This document shows, in pieces, positions 55,256 through 63,231 of a stretch of 64,000 nt of DNA (the stretch's first letter is position 1; each line of letters starts with the position of its first letter). The position numbers and the translations under genes are program-made. Source of the stretch: Acinetobacter schindleri CIP 107287. GTDB taxonomy: Bacteria > Pseudomonadota > Gammaproteobacteria > Pseudomonadales > Moraxellaceae. The notes under the pieces were generated by a model. The model worked only from the letters and a program-made list of their open reading frames with translations. It was not told where the DNA came from and did not search any database. The stretch is taken from positions 1-64,000 of the forward strand of contig NZ_KB849576.1 in assembly GCF_000368625.1 (NCBI RefSeq). Direction: 5' to 3'.

Positions 55256-56389
55256 ATGCCACGTCCAATTCAAGCTGTAGTGCATTTAGATGCATTGCAG
55301 CATAACCTGAATATTGCTAAAGCTTCTGCTCCGAATGCTGAAGTGTATGCTGTGCTCAAAGCCAATGCCTATGGTCATGGCATTGAACGGGTTTATGCTG
55401 CATTTCAGTCTGCAGACGGTTTTGCTTTTCTGGATATTGAAGAAGGCAAGCGGCTACGTGCACTGGGATGCAAAAAACCACTGCTGTTGCTCGAAGGTAT
55501 TTTTGCGCTAGCGGATTTATTTGCATGTGTGAAGCATGACATGAGCTTTGCCATTCATTCTCGGTATCAAGTGCAATGGCTGAAACAGTTTGCCGAAATA
55601 GCCCCAGATGCACAGTTTGATGTGTTCTTGAAAATGAACAGCGGCATGAACCGTTTAGGTTTTCAGCTGCATGAATATGCAGATGTTTGGCAACAGTTAA
55701 GCCAGTTCGAAAATGTACGCTCAATGACGCATATGACCCATTTCTCCGATGCGGATGGCGAGCGTTTTGGATTGGATGGCATTGAACATCAAAACCTGAT
55801 TTTTAGCCAGACCATTCAGGGGCTTGAGGCTAAAACCTCACTCAGTAATAGTGCGGCCATTCTACGCCATCATCAAAGCTTGCATTCCGATATTGTACGT
55901 AGCGGCATCATGCTCTATGGCAGTTCACCAGATTATCCAAGCCATAGTATTCAAGACTGGAATCTCCAACCAAGTATGAGCTTACGCAGTGAAATCATTG
56001 CTATTCAAGATATTCAGGCTGGGCAAAGTGTGGGTTATGGCTCTAACTTTATTGCGGAGCAGGCGATGCGAATTGGTGTTGTGGCTTGTGGTTACGCGGA
56101 TGGTTATCAGCGTATCAGCCAGACCGGTACGCCCGTGCTGGTAGATGGCGTCAGAACCCAGACGATTGGCCGGGTCAGTATGGATATGCTGACAGTTGAT
56201 CTGACTGAACTTCCTCAAACGAACATTGGTAGTGAAGTAGTGCTCTGGGGGCGGTCGACCCACGGCACAGTGCTGCCAATTGATGAAGTTGCAGCAGGAT
56301 CAGGAACAGTGGGCTATGAGTTGATGTGCGGCATTACCGCTCGTGTGCCAGTACAGGTTGAAACCGGAAATTCAATATTGACCCATTAA
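55256..56389 (+). CDS. dadX: alanine racemase, catabolic
   Basis: 377 residues, PLP-dependent. It makes D-alanine from L-alanine to feed DadA. PLP Lys in AVLKANAYGHG, catalytic Tyr near VGYGSNF and the YELMCGI end. The dad context argues for the catabolic DadX rather than biosynthetic Alr. Starts 24 bp after dadA, with AAGGAAG before it. Confidence 0.95.
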   Translation: MPRPIQAVVHLDALQHNLNIAKASAPNAEVYAVLKANAYGHGIERVYAAFQSADGFAFLDIEEGKRLRALGCKKPLLLLEGIFALADLFACVKHDMSFAIHSRYQVQWLKQFAEIAPDAQFDVFLKMNSGMNRLGFQLHEYADVWQQLSQFENVRSMTHMTHFSDADGERFGLDGIEHQNLIFSQTIQGLEAKTSLSNSAAILRHHQSLHSDIVRSGIMLYGSSPDYPSHSIQDWNLQPSMSLRSEIIAIQDIQAGQSVGYGSNFIAEQAMRIGVVACGYADGYQRISQTGTPVLVDGVRTQTIGRVSMDMLTVDLTELPQTNIGSEVVLWGRSTHGTVLPIDEVAAGSGTVGYELMCGITARVPVQVETGNSILTH

Positions 56390-56413
56390 CGGAAAAAATG
56401 GAGAGGAAAATTT

Positions 56414-56776
56414 ATGATGGAACATAGCGATATTCAACGTATCCGCAGCAATCAGGTGATGAGTGCTGCCACTATTCACAACAAGACCGTGTATTTATCA
56501 GGGCAGGTGCCAACACGTACCGATCTGGATATACACGGACAGACCTTGGAGGTCTTTGCCAAGATTGATGAACTGCTTGCGCTGGCAAATACTGATAAAA
56601 GCCGGTTGCTTTCGGCGCAATTATTTATCAAGCATTTAGCTGACTTTAACAACGTAAACCAACTCTGGGTGGAATGGCTGCAAGGTCATGACACTCCGGC
56701 ACGTGCCACTATTCAGGCGGATCTGGTCAATCCAGACTGGCTGATTGAAATTGCAGTGATTGCAGCACAGCCTTAA
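56414..56776 (+). CDS. RidA/YjgF-family enamine/imine deaminase
   Basis: 120 residues. It hydrolyses reactive 2-aminoacrylate-type intermediates. Blocks: NKTVYLSGQVPTRTDLDIHGQTLEVFAKIDELL and the ending DTPARATIQADLVNPDWLIEIAVIAA, with the conserved Arg in PARA. In this cluster it probably clears imines from DadA. Confidence 0.92.
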   Translation: MMEHSDIQRIRSNQVMSAATIHNKTVYLSGQVPTRTDLDIHGQTLEVFAKIDELLALANTDKSRLLSAQLFIKHLADFNNVNQLWVEWLQGHDTPARATIQADLVNPDWLIEIAVIAAQP

Positions 56777-56868
56777 GAGCTTCTGATATTTAAGATCTCC
56801 CAACTTAATTTTGTAAGAACATCAGACCCAATCATTTAACTTTTTAAATGAAACTACATCTGAATCAG

Positions 56869-56909
56869 GATTTCAGGAGGAAATCTGATCAGGTGGGCAA
56901 GAGCCTGAT
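56869..56909 (+). promoter_or_regulatory. two hairpins in the cycA leader
   Basis: GATTTC-AGGAG-GAAATC (56869-56885) and ATCAGG-TGGGCAAGAG-CCTGAT (56888-56909) stand 19 nt before cycA. The first puts an AGGAG in its loop. A 10-codon frame GTG GGC AAG to TGA runs from 56893 to 56925. No known riboswitch consensus is recognised. Confidence 0.4.
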
Positions 56910-56927
56910 GCGAAAAAGGAACTGAAG

Positions 56928-58355
56928 ATGAATACTACACCCTCTAGAGATGACGCAGCGCCGTCGCAACATGAGCTACAACGCAAGTTATCTAATCGGC
57001 ATTTACAACTGATTGCCATTGGCGGCTGTATCGGTACCGGCCTGTTTATGGGTTCGGGGAAGACCATCGCCTTGGCTGGCCCTTCGATCCTGCTGATCTA
57101 TATGATCATTGGCGGAATGTTTTTCTTTTTAATGCGTGCTCTTGGTGAAATGCTGCTGTCGAATTTGCAGTACAAGTCTTTTATCGATATGGCGCATGAT
57201 CTGATTGGTCCGGGTGCAGGCTATTACATTGGCTGGTCGTACTGGTTGGGCTGGGTTCTGGTTGGTATTGCTGATCTGGCTGCGATTATTAACTACCTGA
57301 ATTTCTGGTTACCCGAGGGTACAGTCTTTACCCCGATGGGACAGGCGCTGATCAGCGCTGCCTGTGTGCTCTTGATTTTGGGTATTAACCTGGTGACAGT
57401 AAAACTCTTTGGTGAGATTGAATTCTGGTTTGCCCTGATCAAGATTCTGGCAATTATTGGCCTGATTTTTGTTGGTGGCTATATGGTCTTTAGCGGTTTT
57501 CAAGCACCAAGTGGTGCGACGGCCAGCTTTAGTCATGTCTGGTCAGATGGGCTGTTTCCGAAAGGTGCGACTGGTTTCCTGGCAGGTTTCCAGATCGCGA
57601 TGTTTGCTTTTGTGGGGGTGGAGCTGCTAGGTACCATGGCAGCTGAAACCAAAGATCCGGAAAAGAATTTACCTAAAGCCGTCAATGCGATTCCAACCCG
57701 TATCATTCTGTTCTACGTATTGTCATTGCTGGTGATTATGGCAGTCACGCCATGGAGCCAGATTCCCGCGGATCAGAGTCCGTTCATCAGCCTGTTCTTA
57801 TATGCGGGGATTCCAACGTCCGCCATTATCATGAACTTTGTGGTCTTGTCTTCCGTGATGTCTTCGATGAACAGTGGCGTATTCTCCACCAGTCGGATGC
57901 TGTTTGGTCTGGCGCGGGGTGGTCAGGCACCGCAAGCCTTGGCGCACCTGTCGAGCCGAGCAGTTCCGGCGAAAGGTCTGATGTTCTCCTGTACTTTTAT
58001 TCTGCTGGGTGCAGCATTCCAGTATTTTGTACCGAATACGATGGAAGCCTTTACCCTGGCGAGCTCACTCTGTGTGATCCTGTTTATCAGTATCTGGAGC
58101 ATCATCATGGTGTGCTATATCCGTTACCGTAAGCAGCAACCGGAAAAACATACTGCTTCGACCTTTAAAATGCCGGGCGGGGTGTGGATGTCTTATATCG
58201 TGCTGGCATTCCTGTTCTTTGCGTTGGTGATTTTGAGTCTGGAACCAGATACCTTGAAAGCCTTGATGATCAGTCCGTTATGGCTGTTGATTCTGGCGGT
58301 GACCTATCGTGTGTTGTATCTGCCGAGAGTTCGTAAGCTTCAGGTAGAGATGTAA
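56928..58355 (+). CDS. cycA: D-alanine/D-serine/glycine permease
   Basis: 475 residues, about twelve membrane helices, APC superfamily. N-terminal LQRKLSNRHLQLIAIGGCIGTGLFMGSGKTI is the AAT/CycA signature; GVELLGTMAAETKDPEKNLPKAVN follows. By cluster membership it imports D-alanine, D-serine and glycine. GAAAAAGGAA lies before the start. Confidence 0.93.
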   Translation: MNTTPSRDDAAPSQHELQRKLSNRHLQLIAIGGCIGTGLFMGSGKTIALAGPSILLIYMIIGGMFFFLMRALGEMLLSNLQYKSFIDMAHDLIGPGAGYYIGWSYWLGWVLVGIADLAAIINYLNFWLPEGTVFTPMGQALISAACVLLILGINLVTVKLFGEIEFWFALIKILAIIGLIFVGGYMVFSGFQAPSGATASFSHVWSDGLFPKGATGFLAGFQIAMFAFVGVELLGTMAAETKDPEKNLPKAVNAIPTRIILFYVLSLLVIMAVTPWSQIPADQSPFISLFLYAGIPTSAIIMNFVVLSSVMSSMNSGVFSTSRMLFGLARGGQAPQALAHLSSRAVPAKGLMFSCTFILLGAAFQYFVPNTMEAFTLASSLCVILFISIWSIIMVCYIRYRKQQPEKHTASTFKMPGGVWMSYIVLAFLFFALVILSLEPDTLKALMISPLWLLILAVTYRVLYLPRVRKLQVEM

Positions 58356-58374
58356 ATTTTAGAATCTAAGACAT

Positions 58375-58406
58375 AAAAAAATCCCCGAATGATCGGGGAT
58401 TTTTTA
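58375..58406. terminator. cycA / hemJ bidirectional terminator
   Basis: ATCCCCGA / TCGGGGAT with loop ATGA, flanked by A-run and T-run. Confidence 0.9.
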
Positions 58407-58419
58407 TTGAGTAGCTAAA

Positions 58420-58872
58420 CTAGAAGGTAGGTTTAACCACCACCAGAATCACCACTGCAAATAAGAGCAGGGTTGGCATCTCATTAAAATAACGCCAAAA
58501 CTTGTGCGACTTGTAATGGGCATTATCAATCAGCTTCTTGCGGTAATAACCACAGACCAGATGGTAAATCACCAATAAGCCGACCAGGCCGACTTTAAGG
58601 TAGAACCATAAGGCTTCATGATAATGACGTGTTGCATCACCCCAATCCACCAGAAAGTGTGCTGTAATCAGGGTGGCCAGCATGGCTGGCCACATGATGC
58701 CACGGTACAGCTTACGCTCCATGACTTCAAAGCGTTGATGACTTACGGCATCTTCGCTCATGGCATGATAAACATATAAACGTGGTAAGTAGAACAAAGC
58801 CGCGAACCAGCAAACCACTGCAATAATATGTAATGCTTTTACCCAAAGGAAAGCATCAGAAGGAGCATCCAT
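58420..58872 (-). CDS. hemJ: protoporphyrinogen oxidase HemJ
   Basis: 150 residues from ATG 58872, with AGGG about 7 nt upstream; a TTG one codon earlier is open. Four membrane helices. It oxidises protoporphyrinogen IX in heme synthesis. Family residues: LWVKALHIIAVVCWFAALFYLPRLYVYH, WPAMLATLITA, LKVGLVGLLVIYHLVCGYY, and NEMPTLLLFAVVILVVVKP. Confidence 0.92.
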   Translation of the reverse strand: MDAPSDAFLWVKALHIIAVVCWFAALFYLPRLYVYHAMSEDAVSHQRFEVMERKLYRGIMWPAMLATLITAHFLVDWGDATRHYHEALWFYLKVGLVGLLVIYHLVCGYYRKKLIDNAHYKSHKFWRYFNEMPTLLLFAVVILVVVKPTF

Positions 58873-58895
58873 CAAGTCACCCTAAATTGGGCAGC

Positions 58896-60125
58896 TTAGC
58901 CTTCCCATTTTTTGAAGATGAGACAGGCATTTACGCCGCCGAAACCGAAACTGTTACTCATCACAGTATTCAATTTTGCGTCACGTTTTTCAAGCACGAT
59001 ATCAAACGGTTTCGCACCTTCATCCAGTTCAGTCACGTTGATGTTTGGCGCAATAAAGTCATTTTGCATCATCAGAACTGAATAAATTGCTTCTTGAACG
59101 CCAGCAGCACCCAGGCTGTGACCTGTCATAGACTTGGTCGAGCTGAGTGAAGGAACCTGGCCTTCACCAAACGCACGTTCCATTGCCTTAAGTTCTGTAA
59201 TATCGCCTGCTGGAGTAGAGGTACCATGCGTATTTACATAGTCAATCTTGTCTACACCATGCTGTTTTGCTTCTTCTAAAGCCATCAATACACAACGCGT
59301 TGCACCTTCACCACTTGGCGCAACCATATCGGCACCATCAGAGTTCGCTGCATAAGCTACGACTTCCGCAAGAATATTGGCACCACGTGCTTGAGCGTGT
59401 TCAAGGGATTCAAGCACCACGAAGCCGCCACCGCCAGCAATCACGAAACCGTCACGGTCTGCTGAATATGGACGGGATGCAGTTTCAGGTGTGTCATTGT
59501 ATTTCGAACACAGTGCACCCATCGCATCAAACAGCAAGCTTTGAGACCAGTGATCTTCTTCACCGCCACCGGCAAGCATCAAGTCCTGTTTACCCAATTG
59601 AATCAGGTTATAGGCATAACCAATCGCATCAGCAGAAGTTGCGCATGCGCTGGTAATTGAGTGAGCAATACCTTGAAGTTTAAGCGCTACACCAACGTTG
59701 GCTGTAATGGTATTTGACATATTACGTGGTACGAAGAACGGGCCAATTTTACGTGCACCTTTTTCTTCGAGTAATTTCGCCATTTCTATTACAGATGCTG
59801 TTGAGTTACCGCCTGAGCCGCCTGCAATACCATAGCGTGGGTTGCCCGCCAAATCTTCCGGTTTCAGACCAGCATGCTCAACCGCTGCAATTGCCGAATT
59901 GTAGGCATACATGGCACAAACACCCATAAAGCGTTTGAGACGACGGTCGATATTGTCAAAATCCTGCTCAGCAGCCGCGCTGACATGACTTTTAAAGTTT
60001 AGTTCAGCATAGACTGGATTTAAACGTGTGCCTGAAATCCCGTTTTGTAAAGAGTGAGTTACATCTTCCAATGTATTTCCGATGCATGAGTTAATACCCA
60101 TACCAGTGATGACAACACGTTTCAT
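58896..60125 (-). CDS. fabB: 3-oxoacyl-ACP synthase I
   Basis: 409 residues. Elongating condensing enzyme needed for unsaturated fatty acids. Active Cys in SACATSADAIGYAYNLI, His in NTHGTSTPAGDITELKA and TGHSLGAAGVQEA. FabB rather than FabF by MKRVVITGMGINSCIG and AGGGEEDHWSQSLLFDAMGALC. fabA is not adjacent. AAGGA precedes the start. Confidence 0.95.
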   Translation of the reverse strand: MKRVVITGMGINSCIGNTLEDVTHSLQNGISGTRLNPVYAELNFKSHVSAAAEQDFDNIDRRLKRFMGVCAMYAYNSAIAAVEHAGLKPEDLAGNPRYGIAGGSGGNSTASVIEMAKLLEEKGARKIGPFFVPRNMSNTITANVGVALKLQGIAHSITSACATSADAIGYAYNLIQLGKQDLMLAGGGEEDHWSQSLLFDAMGALCSKYNDTPETASRPYSADRDGFVIAGGGGFVVLESLEHAQARGANILAEVVAYAANSDGADMVAPSGEGATRCVLMALEEAKQHGVDKIDYVNTHGTSTPAGDITELKAMERAFGEGQVPSLSSTKSMTGHSLGAAGVQEAIYSVLMMQNDFIAPNINVTELDEGAKPFDIVLEKRDAKLNTVMSNSFGFGGVNACLIFKKWEG

Positions 60126-60401
60126 CTACAGATCCTTATAGTTCATCTTTATGGTCAGGGGAGATATTTAGCGTTTTCATCAAGCGTTAAATATGGTGCT
60201 GACCCATTGTTCACAATGAGGAACATCATAACAGAAAGATTTTTGAAATCTTATGGCAAATGTTATGCCCAGTACGCTGTACATTCGAATAGAGATTCCT
60301 ACACAGAGGGATTACTAAATGAAACAGAATAAGGTTGAGATAAACGCTGCTAGCACCTAGTATTTATACAAAATACAAGCACGTGCACGCTGAGGTAAGG
60401 A
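60126..60401. other. fabB-EcsC divergent promoter region
   Basis: About 275 bp. CATTGT-TC-ACAATG at 60205-60218 is a short inverted repeat upstream of fabB and could be a regulator site. No ORF of note. Confidence 0.45.
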
Positions 60402-61904
60402 ATGACAAATACCAATAATAAACAATCAAATGGCTTCATCTCCAGTGCGTTTGGAGTGGCGAAAAAGTTCAGTACAACAGGTTTGGATCTATTCAACCAT
60501 GTTGCACCTGATTCAGTTTCGAAGGTCACACAAGCGCTGAATGTAGATAAGGTGGTCAATGGCGCAGCTCAAGCCAAGAGTCCATTTGAATCAAAAAAAT
60601 ACGACAATCCACAGGAGATGTTACGTGAACATCTACCGAGTGTATCGCGCCAGTTGTTTGGCCGTCATTTCAATACAGTGAATAATGTTACGCATTTCAT
60701 TTCGCCCAAGTTTAGCGAAAAAGTGTCAGATTATTTCTTTGATCATCTGAATCAGTTTACCAATGACATCAGTTCAGTAGATGCCGTTCTCGATGAAGCG
60801 GGAGTGCGTGATCTGGAAGAACTCACCCAGGATGTCGATCGTTCTAAGCGCATTTCTCAAGCGTTCGGTGAACAGAATAAATGGATTGCTGCAGTTCAAG
60901 GTGCATTCTCAGGGGCAACTGGGGTAATTGGTACAGCAGTGGATATTCCTGCATCTTTGGTGCTGGCGCTGCGTACTATTTATCAGGTCGGCCGTTCTTA
61001 TGGCTTTGACTTAAGTAAAGAAGAAGATCAGGATATCGTGCAGCATATCTTCCGTCAGATTGATCTGAGTCTGATTGCAGAAAAGCAAACTGTATTGTTG
61101 GGCTTAAGAGCGCTAGGTGCTACTTTAAAAACCCATGACATTTCCCAGTTACAAGCCATGTTGGGTTCAAGTAATGATACTGAGCTGCTACGTAAATTTC
61201 TGCATCAGGAAGATGGTCAATCGAAATGGGAATGGATAAACCATATACCGAAAGTTTCCCTGATTGAACAACTATCTAAATTGGTACCGTTAGCGGGTGC
61301 TGGGGTAGGCGCAGTATACAGTCGCCGTTTTGTCGAGGATGTTAATCAGAAAGCGCAGGATGTGTTCTCGAATGCACGTCAATATCTGCTACAGCATCGT
61401 GACAGCTCTGTTTCTGTTTTAGAGGCCTATGAAAAATCTAAAGCATTGCTGCAACAGGCTGCACCAAAACTACTGGAAAATATCAAGAAAAATGGTCATA
61501 CCGGAGATGAGTTAATTTTAGATAAAGAGATTCCGATTGAAGGGAATGATCATATTACTCAGGTAAAAGTGCTGAAAAAGACAGATTCTCAAGTCACAGA
61601 TGAAGCAAAAGATGAAGAGGTCAGTGAAGGCTTGGATTCATTAGCTGATAAGTTGGTAGAACCGGTTGCGGATAAGCATGTACAGCAACCAGCACTGAGT
61701 GAGCCGGCACCTGAAGATATCGAAGATACGCTTGCGCAAGCAGAAGCTGAGGGCGATGTCACAGACGAGGCTGAAGTCGCTGCCGCTGATACTAAAAATG
61801 ATCAGAGCGAAGCAGATACGGAAACTGCACAGCAAAAGCCAAAAAAAGCGACAAAATCTTCTGCTAAAAAATCAACGGAAGATGTTACAAAAGATGCAGA
61901 TTAA
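60402..61904 (+). CDS. EcsC family protein
   Basis: 500 residues. The EcsC domain lies at about 150-330 (AFSGATGVIGTAVDIPASLVLALRTIYQVGRSYGFDLSKEEDQ, KVSLIEQLSKLVPLAGAGVGAVYSRRFV), with two hydrophobic stretches that may insert in membrane. The last about 110 residues are highly acidic (Asp/Glu) and end in a Lys-rich KPKKATKSSAKKST tail, a histone-H1-like composition. Function unknown. AGGTAAGGA gives a good start. Confidence 0.88.
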   Translation: MTNTNNKQSNGFISSAFGVAKKFSTTGLDLFNHVAPDSVSKVTQALNVDKVVNGAAQAKSPFESKKYDNPQEMLREHLPSVSRQLFGRHFNTVNNVTHFISPKFSEKVSDYFFDHLNQFTNDISSVDAVLDEAGVRDLEELTQDVDRSKRISQAFGEQNKWIAAVQGAFSGATGVIGTAVDIPASLVLALRTIYQVGRSYGFDLSKEEDQDIVQHIFRQIDLSLIAEKQTVLLGLRALGATLKTHDISQLQAMLGSSNDTELLRKFLHQEDGQSKWEWINHIPKVSLIEQLSKLVPLAGAGVGAVYSRRFVEDVNQKAQDVFSNARQYLLQHRDSSVSVLEAYEKSKALLQQAAPKLLENIKKNGHTGDELILDKEIPIEGNDHITQVKVLKKTDSQVTDEAKDEEVSEGLDSLADKLVEPVADKHVQQPALSEPAPEDIEDTLAQAEAEGDVTDEAEVAAADTKNDQSEADTETAQQKPKKATKSSAKKSTEDVTKDAD

Positions 61905-61986
61905 TCTGTAAGAAAAATAGTAAGGATATGAAAGTAATAAGCAATTGTAAGCAAGAGCGGATGTGGATTTGCCTGCTTCTATCATG

Positions 61987-62015
61987 TTGACCAATTTTGC
62001 ATCTTGACTTACAAT
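61987..62015 (+). promoter_or_regulatory. near-consensus promoter upstream of rpsL
   Basis: TTGACC (61987-61992), 17 bp, TACAAT (62010-62015). Start of transcription would be near 62022, right at the first base of the hairpin below. Confidence 0.8.
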
Positions 62016-62020
62016 TGCAT

Positions 62021-62054
62021 GCCCTCAAAAAGTAGTAGTTTTTGGGGCTTTTTA
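62021..62054 (+). terminator. terminator-like hairpin before rpsL
   Basis: GCCC-T-CAAAAA / TTTTTGGGGC with loop GTAGTAG and one bulged T, followed by TTTTTTA. It may end the EcsC gene; being placed just after the promoter it could also attenuate the str operon. Confidence 0.75.
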
Positions 62055-62073
62055 TTAACGGGAGAATTGCCAA

Positions 62074-62448
62074 ATGGCAACAACAAATCAGTTGATCCGT
62101 AAGGGTCGTACGACTTTGATTGAAAAATCTAAAGTTCCTGCGTTGAAGGCTTGTCCACAGCGCCGTGGTGTTTGTACACGTGTTTACACAACTACACCTA
62201 AAAAACCTAACTCAGCAATGCGTAAAGTTTGCCGTGTTCGCTTAACTTCAGGTTTTGAAGTTTCTAGCTACATCGGTGGTGAAGGCCATAACCTGCAAGA
62301 GCACAGTGTTGTTCTTATCCGTGGTGGTCGTGTTAAAGACTTACCAGGTGTACGTTACCATACCGTTCGTGGTTCTTTAGACTGTGCTGGTGTTAAAGAT
62401 CGTAACCAGTCTCGTTCTAAATACGGTACTAAACGTCCTAAGAAATAA
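62074..62448 (+). CDS. rpsL: 30S ribosomal protein S12
   Basis: 124 residues, full length. Decoding-site loops [19 protein letters not shown] and [21 protein letters not shown] are wild type, with no obvious streptomycin-resistance change at Lys43 or Lys88. GGGAGAA stands before the start. First gene of the str operon. Confidence 0.98.
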   Translation: MATTNQLIRKGRTTLIEKSKVPALKACPQRRGVCTRVYTTTPKKPNSAMRKVCRVRLTSGFEVSSYIGGEGHNLQEHSVVLIRGGRVKDLPGVRYHTVRGSLDCAGVKDRNQSRSKYGTKRPKK

Positions 62449-62630
62449 TTGATCTTTCGAGATTAACTTCTTAGTTCGCTAGAACTGCAATCCTTTATCG
62501 TCTCGCTTGTCTGATTTCTGCATTTAATTTTGTGAAATTCAAGCGACGTGTAGTAAGGCCAGCGAATGCACATGACACTTTGTGCTAATGCTGGATAAAC
62601 CTGAAGTGTCATATTTATAGGTAGTTTAAA
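62449..62630 (+). promoter_or_regulatory. structured rpsL-rpsG intercistronic region
   Basis: 182 nt. Two mutually exclusive folds are visible: TGACACTT (62573-62580) with AAGTGTCA (62604-62611), or CCAGC/GCACA with TGTGC/GCTGG around it. S7 binds the corresponding spacer in E. coli to repress the operon; a similar role is inferred. Confidence 0.5.
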
Positions 62631-63101
62631 ATGCCAAGACGTCGCGTAGTCGCTGCTCGTGAAATCCTTCCGGATCCGAAATTCAGTAGCCAAACAATCG
62701 CTAAATTCATGAACCACGTAATGCAAGATGGTAAAAAATCTATTGCTGAAAGTATCGTTTACGGTGCTTTAGACCGCGTTCAAGAAAAATCTAAAGTAGA
62801 TCCGGTTGAATTTTTCGAGACTACTCTTGAAAAAGTTCGCCCTATGGTCGAAGTAAAAGCACGCCGTGTTGGTGGTGCTACATACCAAGTACCTATGGAA
62901 GTGCGCCCATCCCGTCGTACTGCCTTGGCTATGCGTTGGTTAGTAGATGCTGCTGCTAAGCGTTCTGAAAAAACTATGGCTTTACGTCTTGCTGGTGAGT
63001 TGCTTGATGCATCTGAAGGTAAAGGCGCAGCGGTTAAAAAACGTGAAGATGTGCACCGTATGGCTGAAGCCAACAAAGCCTTCTCTCACTACCGTTTCTA
63101 A
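62631..63101 (+). CDS. rpsG: 30S ribosomal protein S7
   Basis: 156 residues, full length. [20 protein letters not shown] start, with [35 protein letters not shown] and the C-terminal [15 protein letters not shown]. Primary 16S binder of the 30S head. Confidence 0.98.
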   Translation: MPRRRVVAAREILPDPKFSSQTIAKFMNHVMQDGKKSIAESIVYGALDRVQEKSKVDPVEFFETTLEKVRPMVEVKARRVGGATYQVPMEVRPSRRTALAMRWLVDAAAKRSEKTMALRLAGELLDASEGKGAAVKKREDVHRMAEANKAFSHYRF

Positions 63102-63107
63102 GCAAAT

Positions 63108-63201
63108 AAAACAGGCCCTTATCAGGACGGTGATGATATGGGTTTTACCCAATTGTCATCAAAGCGCTTTAAGTTGCTAGCAACTTAAAGCGTCCTGTTT
63201 T
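63108..63201 (+). promoter_or_regulatory. three-way-junction-like structure between rpsG and fusA
   Basis: An outer stem (CAGGAC 63123-63128 with GTCCTG 63192-63197, or alternatively AAAACAGG 63108-63115 with CCTGTTTT 63194-63201) encloses two hairpins: 63132-63160 (GATGA and TGGGT paired with ACCCA and TCATC) and a perfect 28-bp palindrome at 63165-63192, starting CGCTTTAAGTTGC. No T-run follows, so it is not a plain terminator. Confidence 0.65.
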
Positions 63202-63231
63202 AAACAACAAAATTTAGGAATGCAAGAGATC

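Noticed and set aside
60310..60360. 13-codon frame before the EcsC gene
   Set aside because: Too short, no conserved feature; not distinguishable from chance.
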